From IMG/VR virus record IMGVR_UViG_3300006990_000192, positions 1 through 21,835 of that record: a stretch of 21,835 nucleotides of DNA, one strand, 5' to 3'. This stretch comes from a virus. Shown here piece by piece: positions 13,869-21,835 of this stretch (positions are counted from its first letter, which is position 1; each line of letters starts with the position of its first letter). Position numbers and translations under genes: made by a program. The notes beneath the pieces were generated by a model. That model did not search any database. It had not been told where the DNA came from and saw nothing but the letters and a program-made list of their open reading frames with translations.

Positions 13869-15485
13869 ATGGCAGCAATAGTAACATCAAATTTTAGAGT
13901 TTTAAACGCTAATAATTTCAAGGAAGATGTGGCAAATAGTAGTGTATATGTCGCTATTGGTAAATCAGATGTATGGTCTTTAACGACATCTGATACTACT
14001 GATACAACTCCATTTACACCAAATGACCACCTTGATGATTTAGGCGAAGCAAGAGAAAATCTTATTGGCATGAAGAAAATCGCTTCAAGTGACCTTTCTC
14101 ATGTTGTAGATAGATATACTTGGACATCAAATACAGTATATAATGAGTGGGATTCAAATGACCCTGAAATCTTTGATAAAAAATTCTATGTCATTACATC
14201 AGAATTTAAGGTATATAAGTGTATTAAAGCTCCAATTAATGTAGGTTCCACAATACAACCTACTCACACATTAACAAATCCTCAATTAGAATCAGATGGA
14301 TATACATGGAAATATATGTTTACGGTGGCTGTTGCTGACGCCGAAAAATTCTTAACGAATAGCTATATGCCTGTTAAAACAGTATCATTAGGTTCAGAGG
14401 GAGTAGTTGCTGCTGATTCAGCAGCTACAACAGTTGTACTTACAGATTCAAATCCTGATATTACTGCCGGTATGGCAATTAATGGTGGTTCAATAACAGT
14501 AAATGCAGTTAATGGTAATACCCTTACAACATCAGGTAATATTACTGTAAGTGCAGATGATATTTTAACATTTGCCTTTGCGTCAGATGCAGCTGCAGAA
14601 GCTTCATTAACTGAGGCTGATTTTGCTCAATACTTAAACCAAAAGGCTTCTCGTGATTCGTTAACAGCGGGAGGTATTGAAAGATTTGAAATAACTGCTG
14701 CCGGTTCAGGATATACAGATGGAACTCACACATTTGCAAGTGGTTCATCAGGCCCTCGTTTTGTAACAATTACTGGCGATGGTACAGGTGCTGAAGCTAC
14801 AGCAACAGTATCAGGTGGTGTTGTAACAGCAATTAATATTACAAATAAAGGAACAAATTATACAGTGGCTGATGTTGTTATTGCGGGCCAAGGCGGTGCA
14901 GATGCTACTGCAAGAGCAGTATTGGCACCAAAAGGTGGTCATGGTGTTGACCCAAGAGCAGAATTGGGTGGATTCTTTTTATCATTAAATGTACAATTGG
15001 TTGGTGCAACAGATGTGGATTTAACCACAGGTAATGATTTCAGACAAATTACACTAATTAAAGAACCAAGATTATATAATGCAGTTCCTTTGGCTGGGGC
15101 AATTTCATCTGCAGATACACTTAAGGCACTTAATTATTTAGATCTTACGGCTAGTGGTAATTCATTCCCGGCCTTTGTAGTTGATGAATTAATTGTTGGT
15201 CAAACATCTACTGCACAAGCATATGTTGTAGAAATTGATGCTGATGAGGGTTACCTTTATTATCATCAGAACTCTAAAACTGGTTACACGCCTTTTCAAC
15301 ATGACGAGGTTATAACAGGGCAAACATCCCAAGTATCAGGTACAATTGAATCATCTGCTAATAATGGTTTGAGAAATCCGGAAGTTGATAGAGCAAGTGG
15401 CCAAATACTATTTTTAGAAAATAGAGACCCAATTAATAGAACAACAACACAGATTGAAGATATTAAAGTTATATTAGAATTCTAA
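13869..15485 (+). CDS. gp8: Baseplate wedge protein gp8, enlarged
   Basis: A 538-residue protein (T4 gp8 has 334 aa; it dimerises and binds gp7 and gp10). Typical gp8 blocks: residues 1-35 (VTSNFRVLNANNFKEDV.., VYVAIGKSDVW), FYVITSEFKVYKCIKAP (106-122), ESDGYTWKYMFTV (141-153), GGHGVDPRAELGGFF (356-370), FRQITLIKEPRLYN (391-404), and the C-terminal QILFLENRDPINRTTTQIED. Extra material sits between these: residues about 172-345 with two GxGY/GTNY repeats (279-282, 328-331) like those of gp7, and a GQTS module at about 438-496. Ribosome-binding site AGGA is 7 nt before the ATG; a gap of only 12 bp follows gp7. Confidence 0.88.
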   Translation: MAAIVTSNFRVLNANNFKEDVANSSVYVAIGKSDVWSLTTSDTTDTTPFTPNDHLDDLGEARENLIGMKKIASSDLSHVVDRYTWTSNTVYNEWDSNDPEIFDKKFYVITSEFKVYKCIKAPINVGSTIQPTHTLTNPQLESDGYTWKYMFTVAVADAEKFLTNSYMPVKTVSLGSEGVVAADSAATTVVLTDSNPDITAGMAINGGSITVNAVNGNTLTTSGNITVSADDILTFAFASDAAAEASLTEADFAQYLNQKASRDSLTAGGIERFEITAAGSGYTDGTHTFASGSSGPRFVTITGDGTGAEATATVSGGVVTAINITNKGTNYTVADVVIAGQGGADATARAVLAPKGGHGVDPRAELGGFFLSLNVQLVGATDVDLTTGNDFRQITLIKEPRLYNAVPLAGAISSADTLKALNYLDLTASGNSFPAFVVDELIVGQTSTAQAYVVEIDADEGYLYYHQNSKTGYTPFQHDEVITGQTSQVSGTIESSANNGLRNPEVDRASGQILFLENRDPINRTTTQIEDIKVILEF

Positions 15486-15500
15486 TATAAATAATATTAG
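15482..15500 (+). promoter_or_regulatory. Late promoter octamer within a hairpin that overlaps the ribosome-binding site
   Basis: The 27-bp gap before the DUF4815-type gene contains CTAATAT-AAATA-ATATTAG, a perfect 7-bp stem with a 5-nt loop. The late octamer TATAAATA (15486-15493) lies inside it. The right arm ends in AG of the Shine-Dalgarno AGGA (15499-15502). Transcription from this promoter would start at about 15499, removing most of the hairpin and leaving a 14-nt leader. Read-through mRNA from gp8 would keep it. The stem is A+T-rich and therefore weak. Confidence 0.6.
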
Positions 15501-15512
15501 GAAAAGAAATTT

Positions 15513-18500
15513 ATGGCAACAACAGTAGTAAAAAATTATAACATAGCACCTTATTATGATGACTTTGCAGAAGCAAAAAATTATCATAGAATATTATTTA
15601 AACCTGGGTATTCAGTCCAGGCTCGTGAATTAACACAGTTACAAACTGCACTTCAAGCACAGATTGACCGACACGGCCAATTTGCATTTAAAGATGGTTC
15701 AAGAGTTATAAATGGTAAAGCTACATTAAATGTTAATTATGACTTTATAAAAATAGAATCTGATTTTACTCACTCAACACAAGGTGCATTAAATACAGAT
15801 AATTACCTATCAGATTTTGTTGGTACAAAAATTACTGGTACAGCAAATACAACAAATCAAGTTGTTGCAGAAGTTAAGGCTGTTATTGCCTCAGAAAATT
15901 CAGACCCTAATACACTTTATGTTGAATATTTAGAATCAGGTGGACAAAATAGGACAGTACAAAAATTTGTTGCTGGAGAGGAATTTGTTTCGGATGCATC
16001 TACAGTTGCTTATGGTATGGTTGGTGGTGGTTCCAATGTTGATGGAAGTAACACTGCCTCATCAATTACCAATCCAATAGGTTTAGGTTCAGTAGTATCA
16101 ATCGAAGAAGGTGTTTATTTTATTGCTGGTTCATTTGTATTTGTACCGGCCGGGTCATTAATATTAGATAAATATACAAACACTCCAAATTATATTGTTG
16201 GTTTAAAAGTTACTGAATCAACAATCACATCAGATGCTGATAATACTCTTGTTGATAATGCACAAGGTACACCAAACTTCTCAGCACCAGGTGCAGACAG
16301 ATATAAAATATCTACAGAGCTTGTAAAACAACCATTGGACCTTGCAAATCGTACTGAAGATAGTATGATTACATTAATTACCATTGAAGATGGTAAATCA
16401 AGTGCTGATAAAACAGATAAAAATTTAGATACAGAATTAACAAAAAGATTAGCTAAGAGAACATCTGAGGAATCAGGTGATTATTCATTAAATCCATATC
16501 AATTAAATATTCGTGAGCACTTAGATGACCAAGCTGGTAATAATGGTTATTTAACATCAGCCAATGGTGGTGACGCTGATAAATTAGCAATTGGTATTGA
16601 ACCAAATGTTGCTTATGTAAAAGGATTCAGAGTAGAAAATGCATTAACAAAATATGTTGAAATTGATAAACCAAGAAATGGTATAGGAAGTGCGAATCCG
16701 GATACAAGATTTATAGCATCCGAGGCTAACTCAATAAGAGTAGGTAATTACATCAAATTAAAGGCCTCTGCTCCTGCTCCATTAGGAATGCCAGATATTA
16801 ATACATATGACACATTAGAATTAAAAAGTGCAACTGGTGGTGGAGGTTCAACTCTTGGTACATGTAGAGCAAGAGGATTGGATTTTACGGGTGGTGAATA
16901 TAGATTATATATTTTTGATGTTGTAATGACTGGAAGTAATAATTTTAGTTCTGTAGTAAGTATTCAATGGAATGATGGTGGAACAATAAAATTTAGAGCT
17001 GATTTAGATGGTACAGAAACATCTGATGGTAGTTTTAATACATTAGTTTATAAATTACCTTATTCGGCTATTGAGACCTTAAGGAGACCAGGAGTAAACA
17101 ATAATTATTCCACAAGCATAGCTTCATATACCACAAAGCAACTTTTAGAAACTGCAGCAGGTCAAACACAAATGTCCCTTAGTGGTCAAGGAGCTACATT
17201 TGCAAATACAGATATTGTTGCAGCGATAGTACCAACAAGTGGTGATGCAACTTCAGCCACAATTGATAATTCTTTTAATGGAAGTTTTGATGCTGATGCT
17301 GATACAATTACATTCACAGATGTAGGAGGTGCAACACCATCTGGTTCAGAAAAAATAATATTTATTGCTGATGTTCAAAAAAGTGGATTAATTGAAAAAT
17401 CAAAAAATTTAGAGACAAATGGTTCGCTCACAAATGTAGGAGTAGCTACGGTTAATAATGTACCAAATGCAGTATCCTTAGGTAAAGCAGATATATTTAA
17501 AATAAAAACAATCACAGACCAAAATGGAGTCGATGTTAAAAACAAATTTTATTTAGATAATGGTCAAAGAGATAATTATTATGGATTAGGAATGATAGTT
17601 TTAAAACCAGGTCAAACAAATCCAGGAAACGTTGATATTACTTTTGATTATTTTACGCACAATGGTGGAGATTACTTCTCTGTTGATTCATATGGCGATA
17701 TTGATTACAAAGACATACCTTCATTCCGTGGCATTAATGGCTTTCATCAATTAAGAGATTGTGTTGATTTTAGACCAAGAATCGATGATGATGGAGCAGA
17801 CTTTACTACTTCAGGTGCTCAAACTTCAAATATTCCTGCTGATGGTACATTATTCACCTCAGATATTACTCACTTTTTACCAAGAATAGATAAGCTTGTA
17901 GTAACAAGAACTGGCGAATTTAAAACCATTCAAGGTGTTCCGTCAGAAAGTCCAGTATCACCAGAGGTACCAGATGATGCAATGGGAATATATGATTTAA
18001 GATTAAGACCATATATATTTAAAACCTCAGATGTAAAACCTGTTATTGTTGAAAATAAAAGATATACAATGCGTGATATTGGTAATATTGAAAAACGTGT
18101 TAAAAATTTAGAATATTATACATCACTTTCATTATTGGAACAGAGTGCTGCAAGTACACAAATTATGGATGGCAGTACAGAAAGGTTAAAAAATGGTTTC
18201 ATAGTAGATAGCTTTAAGGGTCACAGTATTGGAGATAGTGGTAATGTAGATTATTCCGCCTCGGTTGATAGAACCAGAGGGCATTTACGACCTAAATTTG
18301 ATGAAAGAAATGTTAATTTAATTAGAAAGGCTGGTGAGGCAAATGGTACAAGTAGTAAAGCCTTAAAGAGTAAATCAATTGTAACATTACCATTTACAGA
18401 AACAAATTATGTTAACCAACCATATTCATCCAATTTTTCAAATGTTAACCCATACGCAGTATTTAGTTGGGCCGGAACAATTGAACTTTCACCAGATACA

Positions 18501-20861
18501 GATGAGTGGAAGGAAGTAGATATTAGACCACCAGTCATTGTCGATGATTCATCACAGTATGAACAATTTAAGAAAATGGCCGAAGAAGAAGGAATTCTTG
18601 GAACAGTTTGGAATGAATGGGAAACAAACTGGGTGGGTGTTGAAGAACAAGTAGAGACACAATTTGTAGATGTAGATGATTGGATAACAGATATAGATGA
18701 TGATGAAGATGACGGTAATGGTCAAGGTAGAGCACAGATAACTACTACTACTACAATTACCACAACATCGCAACAATCCAGAACAGGCATTAATACTGAT
18801 TTAACATTTGATACTATTACCAAATCTGATGGTCTAAAGGTTGTTGAAATTAATTTTATACCATTTATTAGGTCAAGAGAAATACACTTTAAGGCTCAAT
18901 TATTAAAGCCAAATACACAGGTTTATGCTTTCTTTGATGGTGCCAATGTATCAAATTTTGTAAGAGAAGATACATTTGTAGAGTTTACAGACCAAACAAA
19001 TATTGATACATTTGAGGGTGTAACATCACACCCTGATACTCAAGGTGCACTTATTACTGATGCATCTGGTGTGGTTGAAGGTTCGTTTATTATACCAAGA
19101 AATGATGCATTAAAATTTGCAACAGGTGCAAGAGAATTTAGACTTACAGATAGTTCTACTAATGATAAAAATGCTGAAACAACATATGCAGAAAGTCAAT
19201 ATTTTGCACAAGGTATGTTGGAAAGTTTAGAAGAAAAAATAGTTTCAACAAAGGTACCAAGATTAGTAACATCTGAAATAAGAGAAGATAGAGTTGTTGT
19301 TGATACAGAAGTGTCGGAAACAACTGAATGGGTTGACCCAGTTGCAGAAACATTCCTTGTAGATAAAGCAGGTGGTATTTTTGTTAATTCAGTTGATTTA
19401 TATTTCAGAAGAGCAGATGCAAAAATTCCAGTAAGAGTTACAATTAGAACAACCAAAAATGGTTATCCAACTCAAAGAATAGTACCAGGTGCTGATAAGA
19501 TTTTATATCCAGAGACCACTTCACCAGCAGGAGAGGTAATTTATTTACCATCAGATTCCAATGCGAATAATGGATTTGGTAATGCTGATAGAGCAACTAA
19601 CTTTGCCTTTGATTATCCAGTTTATCTCTCACAAGATACTGAATATGCAATTGTTATTACTTCAATGTGTGATAATTATGAAGTATATGTTGCTGAAATG
19701 GGTGGACAAGATTTAACTAATGTAACAGAAAGAATTGTTAAACAACCATACGGTGGTGTGTTCTTTAGTTCAGCTAATGCTTCAACATGGACAGCAGAAC
19801 AATCTAAGGATTTAAAATTTAAATTAAATAGATGTTCATTTAGTACATCAGACCATGATATTAATTTTACAAATGATGTATTACCTAAAAAGAAATTGGA
19901 AGCAAATCCATTCTTCTTTACAAATACTAGTGGGAATGTAATTGTTTCACATAAAAATCATGGTATGTATAGTGGAGATGCAGAGGTTACAATTGATAAT
20001 GTGACATCAGGAACATATAATGGTATCCCACACACAGCCTTAGAAGGTACTCATACCATTACTGCATTTACTCACGATACATATACAATCGCTGTAGGGA
20101 CAAATGCAACAAGTACTGGTTATGCTGGTGGAACAGGAGCAAAGGCTACTGAAAATAGACACATTGATGCAATGTTCCCAGTTGTGCAAAATTTACAGGT
20201 ACCAGGAACGTCAATTAAATTTAGAGCCTCTGGTCACACAAGTAAAAGTTTGGATGGTATAGAAACGGCTTATATAGCTGTCCCTGAATATGAAATATTA
20301 CCAAATAGAAATATTTACTATAATGTACCACAATTAATTGGTTCGGCAACAGAAGAAGCTGAAAATTTTCCAAGTGGAGATAAATCATTTAATTTAAGAG
20401 CGACTTTATCTACAACGGACGAAGCATTATCTCCAGTTATTGATATGAGTAGATTATCAGTACATACAATTCAAAATATCATAAATTCTGATAGTGCAGT
20501 TACAGCAGAAGAGGTTGTATCTGGTGGCCCAGAACTTTCTAAATATATAACTAAAAAGATTGATTTAAATGAACAAGCAGATGTAGCAACTGTATTTATG
20601 AGTATATTAAAACCAGGTAATGCATCAGTAAATTTATATTATAGATTTACAACTGGTGATGAGGATTTATCAACAATAGCTTGGGATTATGCAGCACCAA
20701 GTGATAGTATACCAACAAGCTCTACAAGGTTTAGTGAAGTACGATGGGATATTAATCCAACAGATTTAATTGGTTCAATACAATTTAAGATTGTGATGAA
20801 ATCTACTATTACATCACAACCACCAATTATAAAAGATTTTAGAGCAATTTGTTCAACATAG
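15513..20861 (+). CDS. Giant tail/baseplate structural protein, DUF4815 type
   Basis: A 1782-residue protein. Its start (YNIAPYYDDFAEAKNYHRIL, then FKPGYSVQARELTQLQ, residues 29-44) and YSLNPYQLNIREHLDDQ (324-340) with GIEPNVAYVKGFRVEN (361-376) are hallmarks of the DUF4815 family found in marine T4-like phages and some other large phages. A second conserved block is NIEKRVKNLEYYTSLSLLEQ (858-877), probably a short coiled coil. An acidic stretch (1046-1070) and a Thr-rich linker (1077-1086) divide the protein. The C-terminal half has WVDPVAETFLVDKAGGIFVN (1273-1292) and ends with a beta-rich tail (SIQFKIVMKS). Genomic position after gp8 suggests a peripheral baseplate or fibre-attachment role, perhaps replacing T4 gp10; that is inference. 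Confidence 0.75.
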   Translation: MATTVVKNYNIAPYYDDFAEAKNYHRILFKPGYSVQARELTQLQTALQAQIDRHGQFAFKDGSRVINGKATLNVNYDFIKIESDFTHSTQGALNTDNYLSDFVGTKITGTANTTNQVVAEVKAVIASENSDPNTLYVEYLESGGQNRTVQKFVAGEEFVSDASTVAYGMVGGGSNVDGSNTASSITNPIGLGSVVSIEEGVYFIAGSFVFVPAGSLILDKYTNTPNYIVGLKVTESTITSDADNTLVDNAQGTPNFSAPGADRYKISTELVKQPLDLANRTEDSMITLITIEDGKSSADKTDKNLDTELTKRLAKRTSEESGDYSLNPYQLNIREHLDDQAGNNGYLTSANGGDADKLAIGIEPNVAYVKGFRVENALTKYVEIDKPRNGIGSANPDTRFIASEANSIRVGNYIKLKASAPAPLGMPDINTYDTLELKSATGGGGSTLGTCRARGLDFTGGEYRLYIFDVVMTGSNNFSSVVSIQWNDGGTIKFRADLDGTETSDGSFNTLVYKLPYSAIETLRRPGVNNNYSTSIASYTTKQLLETAAGQTQMSLSGQGATFANTDIVAAIVPTSGDATSATIDNSFNGSFDADADTITFTDVGGATPSGSEKIIFIADVQKSGLIEKSKNLETNGSLTNVGVATVNNVPNAVSLGKADIFKIKTITDQNGVDVKNKFYLDNGQRDNYYGLGMIVLKPGQTNPGNVDITFDYFTHNGGDYFSVDSYGDIDYKDIPSFRGINGFHQLRDCVDFRPRIDDDGADFTTSGAQTSNIPADGTLFTSDITHFLPRIDKLVVTRTGEFKTIQGVPSESPVSPEVPDDAMGIYDLRLRPYIFKTSDVKPVIVENKRYTMRDIGNIEKRVKNLEYYTSLSLLEQSAASTQIMDGSTERLKNGFIVDSFKGHSIGDSGNVDYSASVDRTRGHLRPKFDERNVNLIRKAGEANGTSSKALKSKSIVTLPFTETNYVNQPYSSNFSNVNPYAVFSWAGTIELSPDTDEWKEVDIRPPVIVDDSSQYEQFKKMAEEEGILGTVWNEWETNWVGVEEQVETQFVDVDDWITDIDDDEDDGNGQGRAQITTTTTITTTSQQSRTGINTDLTFDTITKSDGLKVVEINFIPFIRSREIHFKAQLLKPNTQVYAFFDGANVSNFVREDTFVEFTDQTNIDTFEGVTSHPDTQGALITDASGVVEGSFIIPRNDALKFATGAREFRLTDSSTNDKNAETTYAESQYFAQGMLESLEEKIVSTKVPRLVTSEIREDRVVVDTEVSETTEWVDPVAETFLVDKAGGIFVNSVDLYFRRADAKIPVRVTIRTTKNGYPTQRIVPGADKILYPETTSPAGEVIYLPSDSNANNGFGNADRATNFAFDYPVYLSQDTEYAIVITSMCDNYEVYVAEMGGQDLTNVTERIVKQPYGGVFFSSANASTWTAEQSKDLKFKLNRCSFSTSDHDINFTNDVLPKKKLEANPFFFTNTSGNVIVSHKNHGMYSGDAEVTIDNVTSGTYNGIPHTALEGTHTITAFTHDTYTIAVGTNATSTGYAGGTGAKATENRHIDAMFPVVQNLQVPGTSIKFRASGHTSKSLDGIETAYIAVPEYEILPNRNIYYNVPQLIGSATEEAENFPSGDKSFNLRATLSTTDEALSPVIDMSRLSVHTIQNIINSDSAVTAEEVVSGGPELSKYITKKIDLNEQADVATVFMSILKPGNASVNLYYRFTTGDEDLSTIAWDYAAPSDSIPTSSTRFSEVRWDINPTDLIGSIQFKIVMKSTITSQPPIIKDFRAICST

Positions 20862-20868
20862 GTAAAAT

Positions 20869-21078
20869 ATGGCAAAGAAAAAAGTAAAAGATTTTCCTGA
20901 TTTAGAAAAGGATACCTCTAGTGGAGCTGTTATAAATACTAATGGCAATGCATTTGCTGCAAGGCGAAAGCAAATAAAACTGGATAAGGAAAAAAATTCT
21001 AAAATTGCACAACTTGAAAAGGATGTTGCAGAACTTAAAAAACTAGTAAAAGGGTTGAGTAAAAATAATGGCAAATAA
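20869..21078 (+). CDS. Small coiled-coil protein of unknown function
   Basis: A 69-residue, Lys-rich protein. The N-terminus MAKKKVKDFPDLEKDTSSGA leads to NAFAARRKQIKLDKEKN and a C-terminal heptad stretch (IAQLEKDVAELKKLVKGL, residues 46-63) predicting an oligomeric coiled coil. Similar short genes follow the DUF4815 gene in marine T4-like phages, as far as I recall, but no function is known to me. Ribosome-binding site AGG overlaps the upstream stop codon, 7-bp gap; its end overlaps the next gene by 11 bp, so the three genes are probably translationally coupled. It may trimerise or act as a small linker or chaperone for a neighbouring fibre protein. Confidence 0.75.
   Translation: MAKKKVKDFPDLEKDTSSGAVINTNGNAFAARRKQIKLDKEKNSKIAQLEKDVAELKKLVKGLSKNNGK
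20931..20938 (+). promoter_or_regulatory. Possible internal late promoter octamer TATAAATA
   Basis: A perfect TATAAATA within the 69-aa gene (codons for V-I-N-T). It could drive the gene starting at 21068 with a leader of about 125 nt. In-gene position and long leader make chance a real alternative. Confidence 0.25.
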
Positions 21079-21835
21079 AGAAACAAGAGTATATAAATCC
21101 GATACATTAGAACAATTTAGGCAAAAGTCTAACGATGTTTCATTACATTTAGGTGATAACGAACAGTTAAATAGTAACCTTTCTGATAAAACATATAATT
21201 ATGTAGATGTATCTGCAGGTGATTTTATATTTAAAGATACTGATGATGATTCTAAGGCTGTAAGATTTGAAGTAAAACCAGAAGAGTCTTTGGACAATAC
21301 TGCCGGTTATATAATTCTTGTTGATTCACCAACAATAGGTACATATTTTGCTAATGGTAATATAATATCACAATCAGGTGGATATAGTGCAACAATTGAA
21401 TCGATTGTTGGTACTGAAAAAATATTAGTTAAAAATTCATCTGGTACATTTAATGCAGCACAGGATTTAACAGCAACTGATATTGGTGATTCAAATAATA
21501 CTTCAACTATTGCAAATGCAAATGTAGTCAGAGTAGAAGCTGAATCCTTTAATATTGGTGTAGTAAGAGTTTATAAAAATGGAACAGAACTTTCTCAAAA
21601 TTTATTAGAAGGTGGATTCCATGTACCTAATTATGTTGCATCTATTGCACTTTCTAATAGCCCAGATGTTTCAGAATTTACAGAAGGTTCATATGTATAT
21701 CAAAATGGTTCACAATTAACAACAGAATCAGCAGTAACAAGTAATTCAAACTGGTATGGTAAAATATTAAAAGCAACATCAACGGAATTATTACTTAAAA
21801 TTTCACAAGGTGTTAATAGTAATTTTAGTGCTACA
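21068..21835 (+). CDS. Large virion structural / tail protein, 5' part (runs off window)
   Basis: The ATG at 21068 opens a frame that stays open for 256 codons to the window edge. The N-terminus MANKETRVYKSDTLEQFRQK, followed by SNDVSLHLGD and LSDKTYNYVDVSAGDFIFKD, resembles the starts of large tail or fibre-like structural proteins of marine T4-like phages. The visible part is beta-rich and Ser/Thr/Asn-rich. At about residues 90-150 and again at about 204-256 it carries modules (GKILKATSTELLLKIS; ATIESIVGTEKILVKN) like the insertion in gp53. The start overlaps the 69-aa gene by 11 bp; GAG about 9 nt upstream may serve as ribosome-binding site. The true length and C-terminal function are unknown. 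Confidence 0.75.
   Translation, partial: MANKETRVYKSDTLEQFRQKSNDVSLHLGDNEQLNSNLSDKTYNYVDVSAGDFIFKDTDDDSKAVRFEVKPEESLDNTAGYIILVDSPTIGTYFANGNIISQSGGYSATIESIVGTEKILVKNSSGTFNAAQDLTATDIGDSNNTSTIANANVVRVEAESFNIGVVRVYKNGTELSQNLLEGGFHVPNYVASIALSNSPDVSEFTEGSYVYQNGSQLTTESAVTSNSNWYGKILKATSTELLLKISQGVNSNFSAT

Noticed and set aside
15482-15510. Hairpin before the DUF4815 gene as an intrinsic terminator
   Set aside because: The stem has a single G-C pair and is followed by GAAAAGAAATTT rather than a T run, so a terminator is unlikely; the regulatory reading fits better.
1-21835. Avoidance of GANTC (CcrM-type methylation sites)
   Set aside because: GATTC and GAATC occur often throughout the window, so the depletion is specific to GATC.
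1-21835. tRNA genes, CRISPR arrays, insertion sequences, homing endonucleases or integrase/att sites
   Set aside because: No cloverleaf, spaced direct repeats, transposase or HNH/GIY-YIG motifs were seen. Gaps between genes are all under 50 bp, leaving no room for unannotated elements.

Overview
The window is a late, virion-structural region of a T4-like (Straboviridae/Kyanoviridae-type) contractile-tailed phage. It is nearly fully coding, strongly A+T-rich (roughly two thirds by eye) and tightly packed, with TAATG-type overlaps. It encodes most of a T4-type baseplate. The A+T richness, the DUF4815-type giant tail protein and the enlarged, repeat-decorated gp7 and gp8 resemble marine T4-like phages (cyanophage or pelagiphage relatives). 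The host cannot be named from this sequence.

Layout. Positions 1-2568 lie on the minus strand and read right to left: gp4-like head completion protein, a conserved T4-like virion protein (possibly gp2), a gp54-like tail-tube-fold protein, gp26 (hub chaperone), and the start of a gp51-like reading frame. That last frame appears to be reached only by a -1 ribosomal frameshift at a T7 slippery run near the end of gp26. A 49-bp strand-switch region (2569-2617) holds two perfect late promoter octamers (TATAAATA) facing each other. From 2618 to the window end all genes are on the plus strand: gp48 tube cap, gp53 wedge, gp27-like hub, lysozyme-less gp5 spike, an unrecognised 331-aa protein, gp25, gp6, a giant gp7 (1461 aa), an enlarged gp8 (538 aa), a 1782-aa DUF4815-type protein, a 69-aa coiled-coil protein, and the first 256 codons of another tail protein that runs off the end.

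How the genes fit together. gp27 and gp5 form the central hub and spike. gp26/gp51 assist hub assembly. gp25, gp6, gp7, gp8 and gp53 build the wedges around the hub. gp48 and gp54 cap the hub and start tail-tube polymerisation. gp4 (and gp2, if correct) finish the filled head. The large downstream proteins probably form peripheral baseplate or fibre parts. Genes that lie in two separate clusters in T4 (53-5-6-7-8 and 25-26-51-27-48-54) are combined here.

The most notable signals beyond the gene list are: (1) a candidate programmed -1 frameshift joining gp26 to gp51, with a Shine-Dalgarno-like stimulator; (2) near-absence of the tetramer GATC, with Asp codons switched to GAC mainly before C; (3) late promoters placed so that gp25 and the gp2-like mRNAs would be leaderless or nearly so; (4) a late promoter inside a hairpin that would mask the ribosome-binding site of the DUF4815 gene in read-through mRNA; and (5) a carbohydrate-binding-like domain and several repeat families inserted into wedge proteins.
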